Shown here piece by piece: positions 12,201-23,149 of a DNA stretch of 64,000 bases. The stretch comes from Nannobrachium achirus (lineage: Eukaryota > Chordata > Actinopteri > Myctophiformes > Myctophidae). Below the pieces are notes generated by a model. That model was not told where the DNA came from, did not search any database, and saw only the letters and a program-made list of their open reading frames with translations. Within the stretch, counting starts at the first letter, position 1; each line of letters begins with the position of its first letter. The stretch is from assembly GCA_963921795.1 (NCBI GenBank), contig OY997658.1, positions 35,609,847 through 35,673,846 on the forward strand. Direction: 5' to 3'. Position numbers and translations under genes: made by a program.

Positions 12201-15200
12201 TCAGGATTCCGGACATCAATTAGCTGAATATTTTGGCCTGACAACATGGTTTTCAGTTGCTCATAGGTCACCTCTGAATCTGATATGGACAAAACATACG
12301 AGGTTCCATAATCACAAACAATAATGTAACTTTTTATAGCGCACATTTCAAAACAATGTTAGCAAGGGCTTCACAGCTGCCATTATCCAAAAATGGCAAC
12401 GGAATGTCACAGAATGGATCATAAAACAGTAAAACAATAATCATAAAAGCAAAAGAAGTAAATCTGAAATAAAAAAGGAGCCCATAGATTAGAAACTACA
12501 TTTCTTTCATACAACTTACCATCCATAGCTTAAAAAGGACACTGCAGTGTGTGCATGTATGCTAAACATAAATCTCTTGCTGATGGTGGGACGATTGTCC
12601 TGAGAGGCTAAACTGGGCCTTTCCATCAACAAAAGAGATGCCTGAGGCTTCAAAAGCCATGGACCATTTTAGTGAAAGGAAAAGGACCATGGCATTTCTA
12701 TGACACCTCGTCATAGCAGGGTAAAGACAGTAGCAGCTAATTCATTATAGAAAATTCATAACTAGAAAAAGCGCTCCTCTGAGCACAGGTCTCCGCCAGG
12801 TAGGTTATTGTGGGCTGGCAATGTTGAATATGAAAAATCGTACAGATCGTCTTGGTCTTGATCATTATGGCTATAGAGATAATTAGTGTAGACCTACCAA
12901 TTTGCTTGATGTTTGGTCAAAATCTGTAGGAGTAGGCCTAATTGATAAATGGATTTAAATTATACGAATGGTTTTTAATACTAAAACCCAAAATAAATAG
13001 AAAGAATATAGAACCTTAACTAAAATATAAAAGAATAATAGAATCCGAGAAGATGATGAAGTAGACGTTCCTCTCAGCATTTATTTAGGCAGGCATCACA
13101 GCATAGTCCAAGATAGCATACAGCATAAAAACCAAACATGTGTAGAGACTGCCAAAAAGGCCTGACCACCTTGCGGTGACAGCAGGCACCACTCAGTGAG
13201 TTTAACATAATGAATACATTGACTTTATACTGTATAGGTCCATAGAGATGGACCATCCTAAAAGTGACACCTGATAGACAGCTGTCATCTGACTCAAGCA
13301 ATGAATAAATAGGAAATCACATATCAAAGCTTAACATCAAAGAACAGGAAGAAGTCCACACACACCAGAAGGCCTGATTGATCATCGCTCTTCGAATATA
13401 TACTGTAAATGCGACCTCACAACACCTTAGCCCAGTAAACACTAGCCGTCATTTAGCCCAATGGTTATGTTTAGCCCTCATTTGAACCGTCTATCGTCAG
13501 TCTGTCTATAGACCGATTGTAGCTGATTACATTTAATCCATTATTCCATACTTGTTGATAAAAAAAACAGCTTTAATATCCACACCTGGTTTTCAAATAT
13601 TGGACTAAAGTAATTTTAAGAGCCAATTTCACTATATAGTCTAGTTGAGTTGTAGCCGTCATCTGAACGCTTCCATTTAACGATATATCACCGTTTTGGA
13701 CAAACGTGTGTTAGACCATCTTTTTTTTTAAATACATTTTTATCAAGTTGTTCATTATCAGATGCTAACAGTATCTCATCCCGGTTCTACCTTAATAGTT
13801 GTAGTTTAATTGCATCCACCGAGCAGTTTTCTGGCCATTGCACATCTTATGGGCAATACCTTTGAAAAATTCTAAAAGTGTAATAAATAATGGCATAATG
13901 CCGTGGTGCTGCTATGACAGCATACTATTACTTCTCTGAGTTACATAATTCATTCTGACACCAACAGACACAAACATACAAGACATGTCTCCCCACCCCA
14001 CCATACGATAATGATTAAATAAAATCGTTTTATAGCTATGCATCAATATAAATTAAGTTAGTTTGTGTTGTCAAACAAAATGCACCGACCTCAAACGAAC
14101 AGCGGGAGGCGATATGTCAACTACTAATAGCTGCTGGAATACATATAAGTAACAAGCTGTGCCGTGGTCTTGCGGTAGCGCACAGGTTTCATTAACAGAA
14201 GGTCAGGAGTTCGGACCCCGTCGACTCCCAGTGTCAAATAATAACAGTGTAAGAAATCATTACAAATACGATCAGCTGCGGTGGTTCGGGTAGCATACGG
14301 CGCTCAGAACCAAGGAATAGTGATTTTAAACCCTGCTTGCTGCCATCATTTTCACATTTTCACTACTTTCGGCGGCCGCTAGCGGCCGCTAACGGCGTTT
14401 AAATGACGGTGATACAATGTCTAGTCTATACTAGCCGGTGAAAAAAACTTTAAAATTTAAACTCGTCACAGACCGGATCTAGCTAGACGTCCGGTTACGG
14501 CGAAGACGTCATTTGAACGCGATTTAACCCCCAAATTGCTTAGTGGGAGGCTGCCAGACCCACAGCTGGCCGAGAGATAATATGCAAGCAAACATTGATA
14601 CAGCATTGTAGGCTACATTAAAACAAACTAAATTACAAACATGTTTAAAACAAAAGCATATCATACATTTCTATTCTATCAGTAATATCACATTTTGTGT
14701 GTGCAAATGTATAATAGGCCAATGTGAAATGTGGCATTTCTTCCTCTGCCTAGTGGGAATGTGTGTGCAAAGTTTCATGGCAATCGGACACTGCGTTCAT
14801 GATTCGGGAGCGTGTCGCTGTTACTACATGTCATCTTTTCGCAACCCCTTTTCGACACCCGACTCTAACCCTCACCTCCGTGGAGTGAGTCGCTAACCCT
14901 CCGGTCGAAATGATTGGCATTCGCAAAAGCGAGATTTTCCCCATGATTCGAGGCATTTTGTTCAAAACGAGCAACTCCTGCAAACTTTACATCTATAGCC
15001 AGGTTTAGCCAATCAGGATGGAATATGAAAAATCTGACAGATTTGTGTTGATCACATGACTATAGAGATAATGTGTACCGATTTGCGTGATGTTTCAACA
15101 AAATCTGTAGGAGTAATATTAAAAAAAGAACTGCAGGGCAGAGGCTCTGCTCTGGGATGTAGGAAGTTTCTGTGCACAGTTTCACCTCGATCTGGCCAAC

Positions 15201-15704
15201 AGTGCCACAGATTTACTGTTCACAGAGAGGCCCATTTGATTTAGGACGGCATCCCAAGAGTATACATTGACAATAGTCAATAGGCCCATAGTCAATGCTT
15301 GTTAACTGGTAGGCTACACCTAATCCAACGCATGCCTATACATTGTATTAGGGCTCTGTGTTTAAAAACAATGACAAGTAAGTCTAGGGCCACAGTGGGT
15401 AGGCCTACCGTATGTCAATGTAACAGATGCACCCACCTACGCACAAGAAAAATAATTGAGGTCAATTATGCAACAGAGACTTTCTTATGTTATGCTGGCC
15501 ATCAGATAAAAGTACAATATATGATTGACATTGAATGCCATTCAAGTACAAAAAGTAATAAAACTATGGATGATCTTTACCGTTGTTGATTGGCTGGCCA
15601 GGCTTTGATGCTGATGTAGCAGTCCGCAAAACAAACAAACCATAGATGAATCGCCGGTTCACAAAAGTCTGACAAACACAACGTGACAGCACACAGGACA
15701 GCAT
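8030..15704 (-). CDS. Single-domain rhodanese-like sulfurtransferase (TSTD1/TSTD3 type), likely mitochondrial
   Basis: Coding exons (minus strand, in order) are 15581-15704, 12157-12279, 11164-11326 and 8030-8084. All junctions are GT-AG, frames join exactly, and the product is 154 aa. Exon 1 encodes about 41 residues beginning MLSCVLSRCVCQTFVNRR, with several Arg and no Asp or Glu, as in a mitochondrial targeting sequence. Exon 2 carries the rhodanese motif LIDVRNPDEFLAGRIPESIN; exon 3 carries the active-site loop CQRGNR with the persulfide-forming Cys at residue 117; exon 4 gives the conserved end ARHYKGGYVEWAAREGK. The family transfers sulfane sulfur from thiosulfate to thiols or cyanide. 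The CQxGxR loop resembles TSTD1, while the presequence is reminiscent of other members, so the exact orthologue is left open. Introns are packed with transposons, including foldbacks at 9906-10569 and 11456-11805. Confidence 0.9.
9206..9375. repeat. Microsatellite cluster: (TGTC)n, (AC)n, (AT)n
   Basis: A run of about 8 TGTC units (9207-9241) is followed by an AC run (about 9320-9342) and an AT-rich run (about 9343-9376). The ORF over it is an artefact. Confidence 0.85.
9906..10569. repeat. Very long near-perfect inverted repeat (two arms of about 302 bp, loop about 60 bp)
   Basis: The left arm (9906-10207) begins GTAAAAAATGTCAGTTCCGTG and the right arm (10268-10569) ends with its complement. 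Blocks match along the whole length with only scattered mismatches and 1-2 base indels (for example GACAGCTAGGGTAATTTTCA and GGATGTGAGGGGTCAAACTA). It lies in the last intron of the rhodanese gene. It is most likely a foldback DNA transposon or an inverted duplication. A transcript through it would form about 300 bp of duplex RNA. Confidence 0.9.
10930..11120. mobile_element. Degraded hAT-like miniature element
   Basis: It contains 'ggggacccaggggtctg' on the left and 'gggggtccttgacatgaaaacgtttgagaacctctg' on the right, matching the subterminal and terminal blocks of the family at 26049 and 47534. The left terminus is unclear and no target-site duplication was found. Confidence 0.5.
11456..11805. 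mobile_element. 350-bp foldback element with about 120-bp inverted arms
   Basis: The element starts CCCAGCAAGCACGGTCAGGA and ends with the complement at 11805. The arms (about 11456-11577 and 11686-11805) also share the block GATGATCTTGACGTCATTAC. The loop is AT-rich. It lies in intron 2 of the rhodanese gene, about 130 bp from exon 3. Both arms create open frames that read through and mimic coding sequence; these are not genes. Confidence 0.85.
12762..13000 (-). mobile_element. Fragment of Helentron-like family 2 (3' end on minus strand)
   Basis: On the minus strand it ends CTGGCGGAGAC...GTGCTCAGAGGAGCGC...CTAG: a subterminal block, a hairpin (12771-12786) and CTAG (12762-12765). The downstream part (12840-12930) resembles the body of the family at 16500-18900 (the 'aatatgaaaaatcgtacagatcg...tcttgatcat' block). 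No 5' end was seen. It lies in intron 1 of the rhodanese gene. Confidence 0.55.
13434..14550. mobile_element. Possible nonautonomous DNA element with CCCAGTAA/CCCACTAA-like ends
   Basis: The left end reads CCCAGTAAACACTAGCCGTC and the right end, reverse-complemented, CCCACTAAGCAATTTG. Both are followed inward by 'gtcattt(g/a)aacg'-like blocks (ACGTCATTTGAACGCG near 14507 and an inverted relative near 13480). A NotI-like palindrome, GCGGCCGCTAGCGGCCGC, lies at 14372-14389. No duplication of target was defined, so the limits are approximate. Confidence 0.4.
14162..14236 (+). repeat. tRNA-like SINE head (possible)
   Basis: GTGGTCTTGCGGTAGCGCAC resembles a pol III A box and D arm, and GGAGTTCGGACCCCG a B box and T arm, spaced as in tRNAs. 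The anticodon region is poor, and it sits inside the larger repeat, so it is a tRNA-derived repeat and not a functional tRNA. Confidence 0.4.
14695..15250 (-). mobile_element. Body fragment of Helentron-like family 2
   Basis: It shares the blocks 'gtggcatttcttcctc.gcctagtgggaatgtgtgtg', CCAATCAGGATGGAATATG and 'gatttgcgtgat...tctgtaggagta' with the repeats at 16700-18900, in the same order. It lacks recognisable ends. It lies in intron 1 of the rhodanese gene. Confidence 0.6.
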
Positions 15705-16490
15705 TTTGAAAAGTGTCTGGAGACTGGGATTAATCCAGGTTGCAACTTTTGTGCACCGCCCGTCACGTGATCTTTGTACAAATAGAATACTGATAATTTA
15801 CCTTCTTTGGCACGGTTCAGAAAATAGACTAATTCTAAGAGAAAAGAGAAAATGTCAGAGGTGAAATAAGATATTAAATAGGATATAATAGCCTAATGAA
15901 CTATCGGTAACGGTTACCAAAAAGCAGACGAGCAGGAATGTTCAACTCAAAAGGCCTCTAGCACAAAATAAACGCACTCAACATACAGTAGGTCTACAAC
16001 CAACAAGAGCTCTAATAAAGGCTGCTATGCAGGGCTTAAATAGACAGAGATCAGCTAGACACAGGTGGACTCAAAGACAAATCAACACAAGGATTGGCTG
16101 GGGCACAACAGGTCACATGTGAAGAACATAAGTCATCCAAGGGAGGAGATATATGAGACAAGAGACAGGACAGGTAAACTTCTCGCCCCACCTAGTGGCG
16201 AGAAAAATTACTTCTGGGAACTCAGATTGGGTAAACAGAAACTTGGCAGACATGAAACACTGGGAGCAAACAAACAAAACAACGGAGTAACAGAAATAAC
16301 CCCAAACCAAACAGAATACAAATACATGACAAATACAGAACGTAATGAACAACAGTCCTAATAAGTCCAAAAACCTAATAAGAACGGTCAAGGTCCAAGG
16401 GCAGAGGAGCTGACCAAGCCATTTACATTTAAAAGACAGGCAAAAACAAGTTCTAGTTAAGTACTATATCAACTGGACTGTGGTGCAAGT
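15705..16490. other. 5' flank of the rhodanese gene, otherwise no gene seen
   Basis: The 5' UTR and promoter of the minus-strand gene are expected in the first few hundred bases (15705-15800 includes ACCGCCCGTCACGTGATC, with an E-box CACGTG). The remainder shows only chance frames on both strands. Confidence 0.45.
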
Positions 16491-16494
16491 ATGG

Positions 16495-17430
16495 TTAGAG
16501 AATAAATTAGAAGCAGTGCTCTTCGGAGCACAGGTCTCCACCAGGTCAGGTGTAGGTCCTGGTGGTGCCAAATGTGAAAAGGGTGCCATGTCTTCTTTGG
16601 CCATGATTTGAGCCATTTTGTTCCAAAAATGTGTTTGGCAAAAGTGGACCTGCTGGTGGAGCTATAACAGGCCAATGTGAAAAGAGTGGCATTTGTTCGT
16701 TCCTTGACCTATGCAGAATTTATCTGTAATCACAAGCTGCCTTCATGATTTAAGTAATTTTGTTAAAAATGGACCAATCCTGCAAACTTTGGAAGCCAAT
16801 ATTAGCCAATTAGGATGGAATATGAAAATATCGGACAGATCGATCTTCATCATGACTATAGAGATACTGTGTACTGATTTGTATGATTTCTGGATAAAGT
16901 CTCAAGGAATAATAGGTAAAAAAAATGTTTTTACATAAGATCGGCCTCCTGGTGGCGCTATAAAAGGCAGATATGAAAAATGCAGGGCAAAGGTTTTTCA
17001 TTGGCCTCTAGGGAGTGCATATACAAAGTTGTACACTGATCAGTGGAGTTATAGGTAAAAACACAATTATTTGTAAGTGCCATTTATTCCTCTTCCTATT
17101 GGGAATGTGCATGCACAATTTCACCAAAATCGTTTTAGCCAATCAGGATGGAATATGGAGAATCGGACAGATCCATGTTGATCACATGACTGTAGAGATA
17201 CTGTCTACTGATTTGCGTGATTTTTGGACAAAGGTTAGTTTTGCAAAAATTGGCCTCCTGGTGGCGCTAGAACAGGCCCATGTGAAAGATTTGGGGCAGA
17301 GGTTCTGAATTGGTATCCAGGGAGTGTGTGTGCACAGTTTGGCAGCGACTGGGCCAACGGTGCCGGAGATTAGCTGGTAACAGACGGATGGACGGACGGA
17401 CGGACGGTCTGGCGTGGTAGAATAGAGTTA
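16495..17430 (-). mobile_element. Helentron-like family 2, copy A (partial)
   Basis: The minus-strand 3' end lies at 16507-16544: GTCTCCACCAG complement (16534-16544), hairpin GTGCTCTTCGGAGCAC (16516-16531) and a CTAA-like terminus. The body contains two units carrying the CCAAT(C/T)AGGATGGAATATG block (16796, 17139) and 'cctcctggtggcgctat/ag' blocks. It ends in a (GGAC)n-like run (17386-17407) before copy B begins at 17434; no 5' end is seen. Confidence 0.6.
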
Positions 17431-17433
17431 TAA

Positions 17434-18930
17434 CTAGAAGAAGTGCTCTTCCGAGCACATGTCTCCACCAGCGGCCACGCGTCCTGGTGGTGCTATAATA
17501 GGCAAATGTAAAAAGGGTGGCATGTGTTCTTCACCAATCTTAGACCTTTCGTGGCGCCACCATGAGGCTGATTTGAACATTTTGTAGTGTAATTTCTTCC
17601 TTGGCCTTTTGCGAATGTGCGTGCACAATTTCATTACAATTGCACGCAGTGTTTGATTTGAGGCATTTTGTTCGAAACGGATCAATCCTGCAAAGTTTGG
17701 AGGCCAATCTTAGCCAATCAGGATGGAATATTTAATACGGGTCAGATCCGTCTTGATCATATGACTGTAGAGATACTGTGTACTGATTTGTGTTAATTGT
17801 GGGTAAAATCTGAAGGAGTAATATCCAAAAATGTGTCTTACATAAGTCGGCCTCCTGGTGGCGCTATAAAAGGCTGATGTGAAAAATGCAAGGACATGTT
17901 TTTTCCTTGGCCTATAGGGAGTGCGCTTACAAAGTTTGAAACTGATCGGTGGAGTTATAGGTAAAACCACAAATTGGCCTGTTATAGCGCCACCATGAGG
18001 CTGATTTAAAAATTTTGAAGTGGCATTTCTTCCCCGGCCTAGTGGGAATGTGTGTGTGCGATTTCATGTTAATTGCACTCTGCGTTTGTGATTTGAGGCA
18101 TTTTGTCCAAAACGGACCAATCTTACAAACTTTGTAAGCCAATCTCAGCCAATCAGGATGGAATATGGACAATCAGACAGATCCATGTCGATCACATGAC
18201 TGTAGAGTCTACCGATTTGCGTGATTTTTGGACAAAATCTGTAGGAGTACTGGCCAAAAGGTAGTTTTGCACAAATTGGCCTCCTGGTGGCGCTAGAACA
18301 GGCCCATGTGAAAAATGTGGGGCAGAGGTTCTGAATTGGCATCCAGGGAGTGTGCTTACAAAGTTTGAAACTGATCGGTGGAGTTATAGGTAAAACCACG
18401 AATCGGCCTGTTATAGCGCCACCATGAGGCTGATTTCCAAAATTTGATGTGGCATTTCTTCCTCGTCCTAGTGGGAACGTGTGTGCGCGATTGCGTGATA
18501 ATTGCGCTGTGCGTTTGTGATTTGAGGCATTTTGTCCAAAATGGACCAATCTTAAAAACTTTGAAAGCCAATATCAGCCAATCAGGATGGAATATGGACA
18601 ATCAGACAGATCCGTGTCGATCACATGACTGTAGAGATACTGTCTACCGATTTGCGTGATTTCTGGACAACATCTGTAGGAGTAGTGTACAGAAATGTGT
18701 TTTGCAAACATCGGCCTCATGGTGGCGCTAGAACAGGGCCATCTGAAAAATGTGGGGCAGAGGTTCTGAATTGGCATCCAGGGAGTGTGCTCATTTTGGT
18801 AGCGACCGGGCCAACGGTGCCGGAGATTAGCTGGTAACAAACTCGGAGGACGGACGCACGCACGGACGCACGCACGCACGGACAGGGGCGAAAACATACT
18901 CTCCCTCAGCCTTCAGCTGGTGGAGACAAT
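17434..18930 (-). mobile_element. Helentron-like family 2, copy B (both ends present)
   Basis: Read on the minus strand, it begins near 18927 with GTCTCCACCAG (18917-18927). It ends with the complementary subterminal block (17461-17471), then the hairpin GTGCTCGGAAGAGCAC (17443-17458) and CTAG (17434-17437). This terminal plan, where the 5' end pairs with a 3' subterminal block followed by a hairpin and CTRR, is that of Helitron2/Helentron elements. Inside are about three internal repeats of roughly 430 bp (the GGATGGAATATG block recurs at about 17721, 18156, 18587). No Rep/helicase coding was found, so it is nonautonomous. The many open frames of 60-134 codons here are repeat artefacts. Confidence 0.65.
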
Positions 18931-20456
18931 AAGGTAGAACACCCCTCCAGTAAGTGTGTGGTCACCGCTGGTCACAAATACAATGTATGTAAACCCAAAT
19001 CACAACCGACACAGTCACATAGGCTACCTGACAAATTTAGACAGTCCCCTACGATGTCCAGTTTATCTGATTTCAATTCAGAGATGTATTGATTGATTGA
19101 TTGAAGAATTTATTAGAAGTTTGCAATAGAAAAAAGTACAGTTTCATGACAGTACAAATCACTGGTACAAGGTCAACTAAAAGGAGATCCTAGAAAGCCG
19201 AGGCTTATTTCCACATGTTTTTTCCTTGGCCTATAGGGAGTGCGCTTACAAAGTTTGAAACTGATCGGTGGAGTTATAGGTAAAACCACAAATTGGCCTG
19301 TTATAGCGCCACCATGAGGCTGATTTAAAAATTTTGAAGTGGCATTTCTTCCCCGGCCTAGTGGGAATGTGTGTGTGCGATTTCATGTTAATTGCACTCT
19401 GCGTTTGTGATTTGAGGCATTTTGTCCAAAACGGACCAATCTTACAAACTTTGTAAGCCAATCTCAGCCAATCAGGATGGAATATGGACAATCAGACAGA
19501 TCCATGTCGATCACATGACTGTAGAGTCTACCGATTTGCGTGATTTTTGGACAAAATCTGTAGGAGTACTGGCCAAAAGGTAGTTTTGCACAAATTGGCC
19601 TCCTGGTGGCGCTAGAACAGGCCCATGTGAAAAATGTGGGGCAGAGGTTCTGAATTGGCATCCAGGGAGTGTGCTTACAAAGTTTGAAACTGATCGGTGG
19701 AGTTATAGGTAAAACCACGAATCGGCCTGTTATAGCGCCACCATGAGGCTGATTTCCAAAATTTGATGTGGCATTTCTTCCTCGTCCTAGTGGGAACGTG
19801 TGTGCGCGATTGCGTGATAATTGCGCTGTGCGTTTGTGATTTGAGGCATTTTGTCCAAAATGGACCAATCTTAAAAACTTTGAAAGCCAATATCAGCCAA
19901 TCAGGATGGAATATGGACAATCAGACAGATCCGTGTCGATCACATGACTGTAGAGATACTGTCTACCGATTTGCGTGATTTCTGGACAACATCTGTAGGA
20001 GTAGTGTACAGAAATGTGTTTTGCAAACATCGGCCTCATGGTGGCGCTAGAACAGGGCCATCTGAAAAATGTGGGGCAGAGGTTCTGAATTGGCATCCAG
20101 GGAGTGTGCTCATTTTGGTAGCGACCGGGCCAACGGTGCCGGAGATTAGCTGGTAACAAACTCGGAGGACGGACGCACGCACGGACGCACGCACGCACGG
20201 ACAGGGGCGAAAACATACTCTCCCTCAGCCTTCAGCTGGTGGAGACAATAAGGTAGAACACCCCTCCAGTAAGTGTGTGGTCACCGCTGGTCACAAATAC
20301 AGAAATACTGATTTCAATTCAGAGATGTATTGATTGATTGATTGAAGAATTTATTAGAAGTTTGCAATAGAAAAAAGTACAGTTTCATGACAGTACAAAT
20401 CACTGGTACAAGGTCAACTAAAAGGAGATCCTAGAAAGCCGAGGCTTATTTCCACA
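17894..20456. repeat. Tandem segmental duplication, offset 1319 bp
   Basis: Copy 1 (17894-19215) and copy 2 (19213-20456) appear identical over long stretches, including every open frame. Copy 1 has a net 78 bp more in the 18980-19070 segment; up to there the offset is 1319, afterwards 1241. Each copy contains the 5'-proximal part of Helentron-like copy B plus about 125 bp of a LINE 3' end (19085-19215 and 20333-20456). The junction shows a 3-bp microhomology, ACA. The very high identity implies a recent event, or possibly an assembly artefact. Confidence 0.9.
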
Positions 20457-22610
20457 GGAACCACACTTTAAGTATCTCATATAACATTGAAAGACAGACG
20501 GATAGAACATAGTACTTTATCTAGGATAATATCAGTTTAAAAAGCATAACATCAAAAACAAAAAAAGGGGGGGGGGGGGGGGGGGGTTTACAAGTCACGG
20601 GTAGCAGCTGTCTGAAGGTGACTTTTCATACCAATTTTGAAGGAGGCTAGGGATTTGCTCTCCTTTAGGGCTTGTGGAAGGGCGTTCCACATGTTGATGG
20701 TGTAGCAGGAGAACGAGTTAGAGCCTTGTTTAGTGTTAAATCTACGTTGATGATGATTAGTGGAGCTGCCTCTGGTGTTGTGATTGTGAACATCCTTGAC
20801 CTTTAAGAAGTAGTTTGTCAGGTACATGGGAATCTTGGAGGTGTAGTGTATCTTGTACACCAGGCCCATTGCAAGATGCTGTACTCTGTCAGCTACTTTG
20901 AGCCATCCCACGCTTTCGTGGTGATGATCGGTAAGGTGGGTCTGAGGAGGGAGACCAAGCACAACCCTAATTAGTTTGTTTTGGGCTGTTTGGAGCTTTA
21001 ACTTTAAGGCAGCTGGGGCGTCGCGATACCAGACAAGGACTCCGTAATCAATGAGGGGCCCAATAAGAGCACCTCCTAGTGTCTTTCGGGATTTAATATT
21101 GATCAGCGGGGCAACCCTTTGCAAGAAGCGAATTCGTTGGTTGACTTTATTGATTACCTTGGTGGTCATTTTTTCACTGGATAGGTTAGCCTCCAGGATG
21201 CAACCCAGGTAGCAGATGTAGTTTTTTCTTTCTATCACAGTGTCACCTACTTTAATTGTGAAGTTCTCAACTAGGCTAAGTTTCTGACTAGATCCAAAGA
21301 GGATACATTCAGTTTTGCCTAGGTGAATTGATAGTCTGTTATCATTGAGCCAAGTGCAGATCTTATTAAGTTCACAGTTAAGGGCCTTTTCAACCTGCGA
21401 TATGTCTCTGCCTGAGACTAGGAGAGCCGAGTCGTCCGCGAACAGAAACAGATTGCAGTCACAAGCAGATGACATGTCGTTTACGTATATTAAGAACAAC
21501 AGTGGTCCTAGTATACTCCCTTGAGGTACTCCACAGTTTACTGGGAGGGGGGGGGACAGGGTTCCGTTGACTTCCACCATCTGTTCCCTCCCCACCAAGT
21601 AAGAGTGCATCCATCTCACTGCTGTGCTATCAAGACCAATAGCTTTGAGTTTTTCAATCAGAATAGAATGATCGACGGTGTCAAATGCCTTCTGGAGGTC
21701 CAGCATGACCATGCCGCAATATTTGCCATTGTGAATTTCACGTTTGATGTAATCATTCAAATAGATGAGGCATGTATCTGTGGAATGGGACTCTCTGAAG
21801 CCAGACTGGAACTTGTAGATCAGTTTATTCTCTTCAAGATATTTAGCCACCTGTTCATAGACATTTTTTTCCATTACCTTAGAGATGGAACTAAGGATTG
21901 AGATTGGCCTGTAGTTGCCAGGGTCAAGTTTACTGCCTTTTTTGTGCAGGGGGGTTACCTTAGCTAATTTGAAGTCCTGGGGGACATAACCCTGCTTGAT
22001 AGATAGATTAATAATATGGGTAATGATTGGGGCAATGGTGGCAGCTGAGTCTATGAGAAATTTGGGGGCGATTTTGTCATGGCCAGCGGCCTTGAATTGA
22101 GGTAGGGTGCGCAGTTTTTTAAACACTTCATCAGTTGTCACCGTGGCAAGTTTAAAATTGTCTTTGCATACCCCAAGGTTCCTGTAGAATTTCAAGATGT
22201 GCCTAACACCAAACAGCCCAGATGGAGCGGGCAGTTTATTGACCAGATTTTTGGCCATGGGGGTGAAGTAGATGTTGAGATTTTTGGCTACATCAAGACT
22301 GTCAGTGAGGAGGGTTATGGGAGTTTGGATGGATATGTTGCTGGCTATGGATCTGAGTTTAGCACCACAGCCTAGCTGGGTTTTAAATAGCTTCCATAGA
22401 TCTCGTGGTTTGTGGATGTTTTCCTCAACTTTCTCATCCAAGTAGTTTTTTTTGGCAGAAAGGATTAAGGAGGTTGTCCGATTTCTCAGTTTATTAGCCT
22501 CTAAACTGACTATTTCTAATTTGGCTTCAAGGTGTTTATTGGGGCCTTTTTTGAGTTTGTGATTATATTTGCGCTTCTCATACTTGCATGGGCCTTCCCC
22601 AATGACACCA
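20333..22610 (-). mobile_element. 5'-truncated non-LTR retrotransposon (LINE) with nearly intact reverse transcriptase
   Basis: The open frame on the minus strand runs from the 5' truncation (about 22590) to the stop at 20588, more than 617 codons. Reverse transcriptase motifs in order include NYRPISILSSISKVMEK, QSGFRESHSTDTCL, LDLQKAFDTVDHSIL, GVPQGSILGPLLFLIYVNDM and the catalytic FADDSALL, followed by a thumb-like region and a C-terminal segment ending ...SFKIGMKSHLQTAATRDL. The endonuclease domain is missing. The 3' UTR (20333-20587) holds a poly-C run on the sense strand and ends AATAAATTCTTCAATCAATC, a short (ATCA)n tail. The motif style suggests the jockey/CR1/L2 group, but the clade is not certain. 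The intact frame suggests recent insertion. Confidence 0.9.
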
Positions 22611-23149
22611 ATGCAAAAAAGTTATTGGGGCTTTCATTGTAGACAGACAGCGTCAGCTCGCCAACTAGGTGTTTTAGGTATAAATGTAGATATTTGTTTT
22701 GTTGAAATAAATTAATAACAACAAGCGATGGGTTTCAGGAAATACCCTCTGCCTCTTTTGCTCTCCACACGCTCCACACCTAGCCTGGTAAAAACCAGAC
22801 CACACAACACCACCCCCTGGCGGTGGTGGACAACACAGTGTGTGAGGCTGGCTTTTTACACCTACAGTCTATGCTTTACACCCACGAGAGAGTGTTTTTA
22901 GCTGGTCAGCAGGACCAGCTCTTTAAACAGATTACATTGTCCTGAGACATTCAGGGGACCTAGGGGACCTATTTGCCGATTGGCTGTCCATGTCACATGG
23001 TCACCGAGCTCATGATCCATTGGCCAGGCCCTCCAGATCTGTACTGCTGTAATGACATATTTTGTCCAGCAGGGAGCACCATTCCTTCACACTGAGGCGG
23101 TGCCTGTGGCCAGCCTGCTTGTGATAAATGAAACAGAAGAAAAGAGAGG
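22611..23149. other. Intergenic, no gene seen
   Basis: Sequence upstream of the truncated LINE. Nothing recognisable as an exon. Confidence 0.35.

Noticed and set aside
14162..14236. Functional tRNA gene
   Set aside because: A- and B-box-like segments exist but the anticodon arm does not pair well and the segment lies inside a repeat; kept only as a possible SINE head.
17927..20216. Many 60-134 codon frames, duplicated at fixed spacing
   Set aside because: They lie wholly in repeat units on both strands, carry no known domain and owe their conservation to the tandem duplication.
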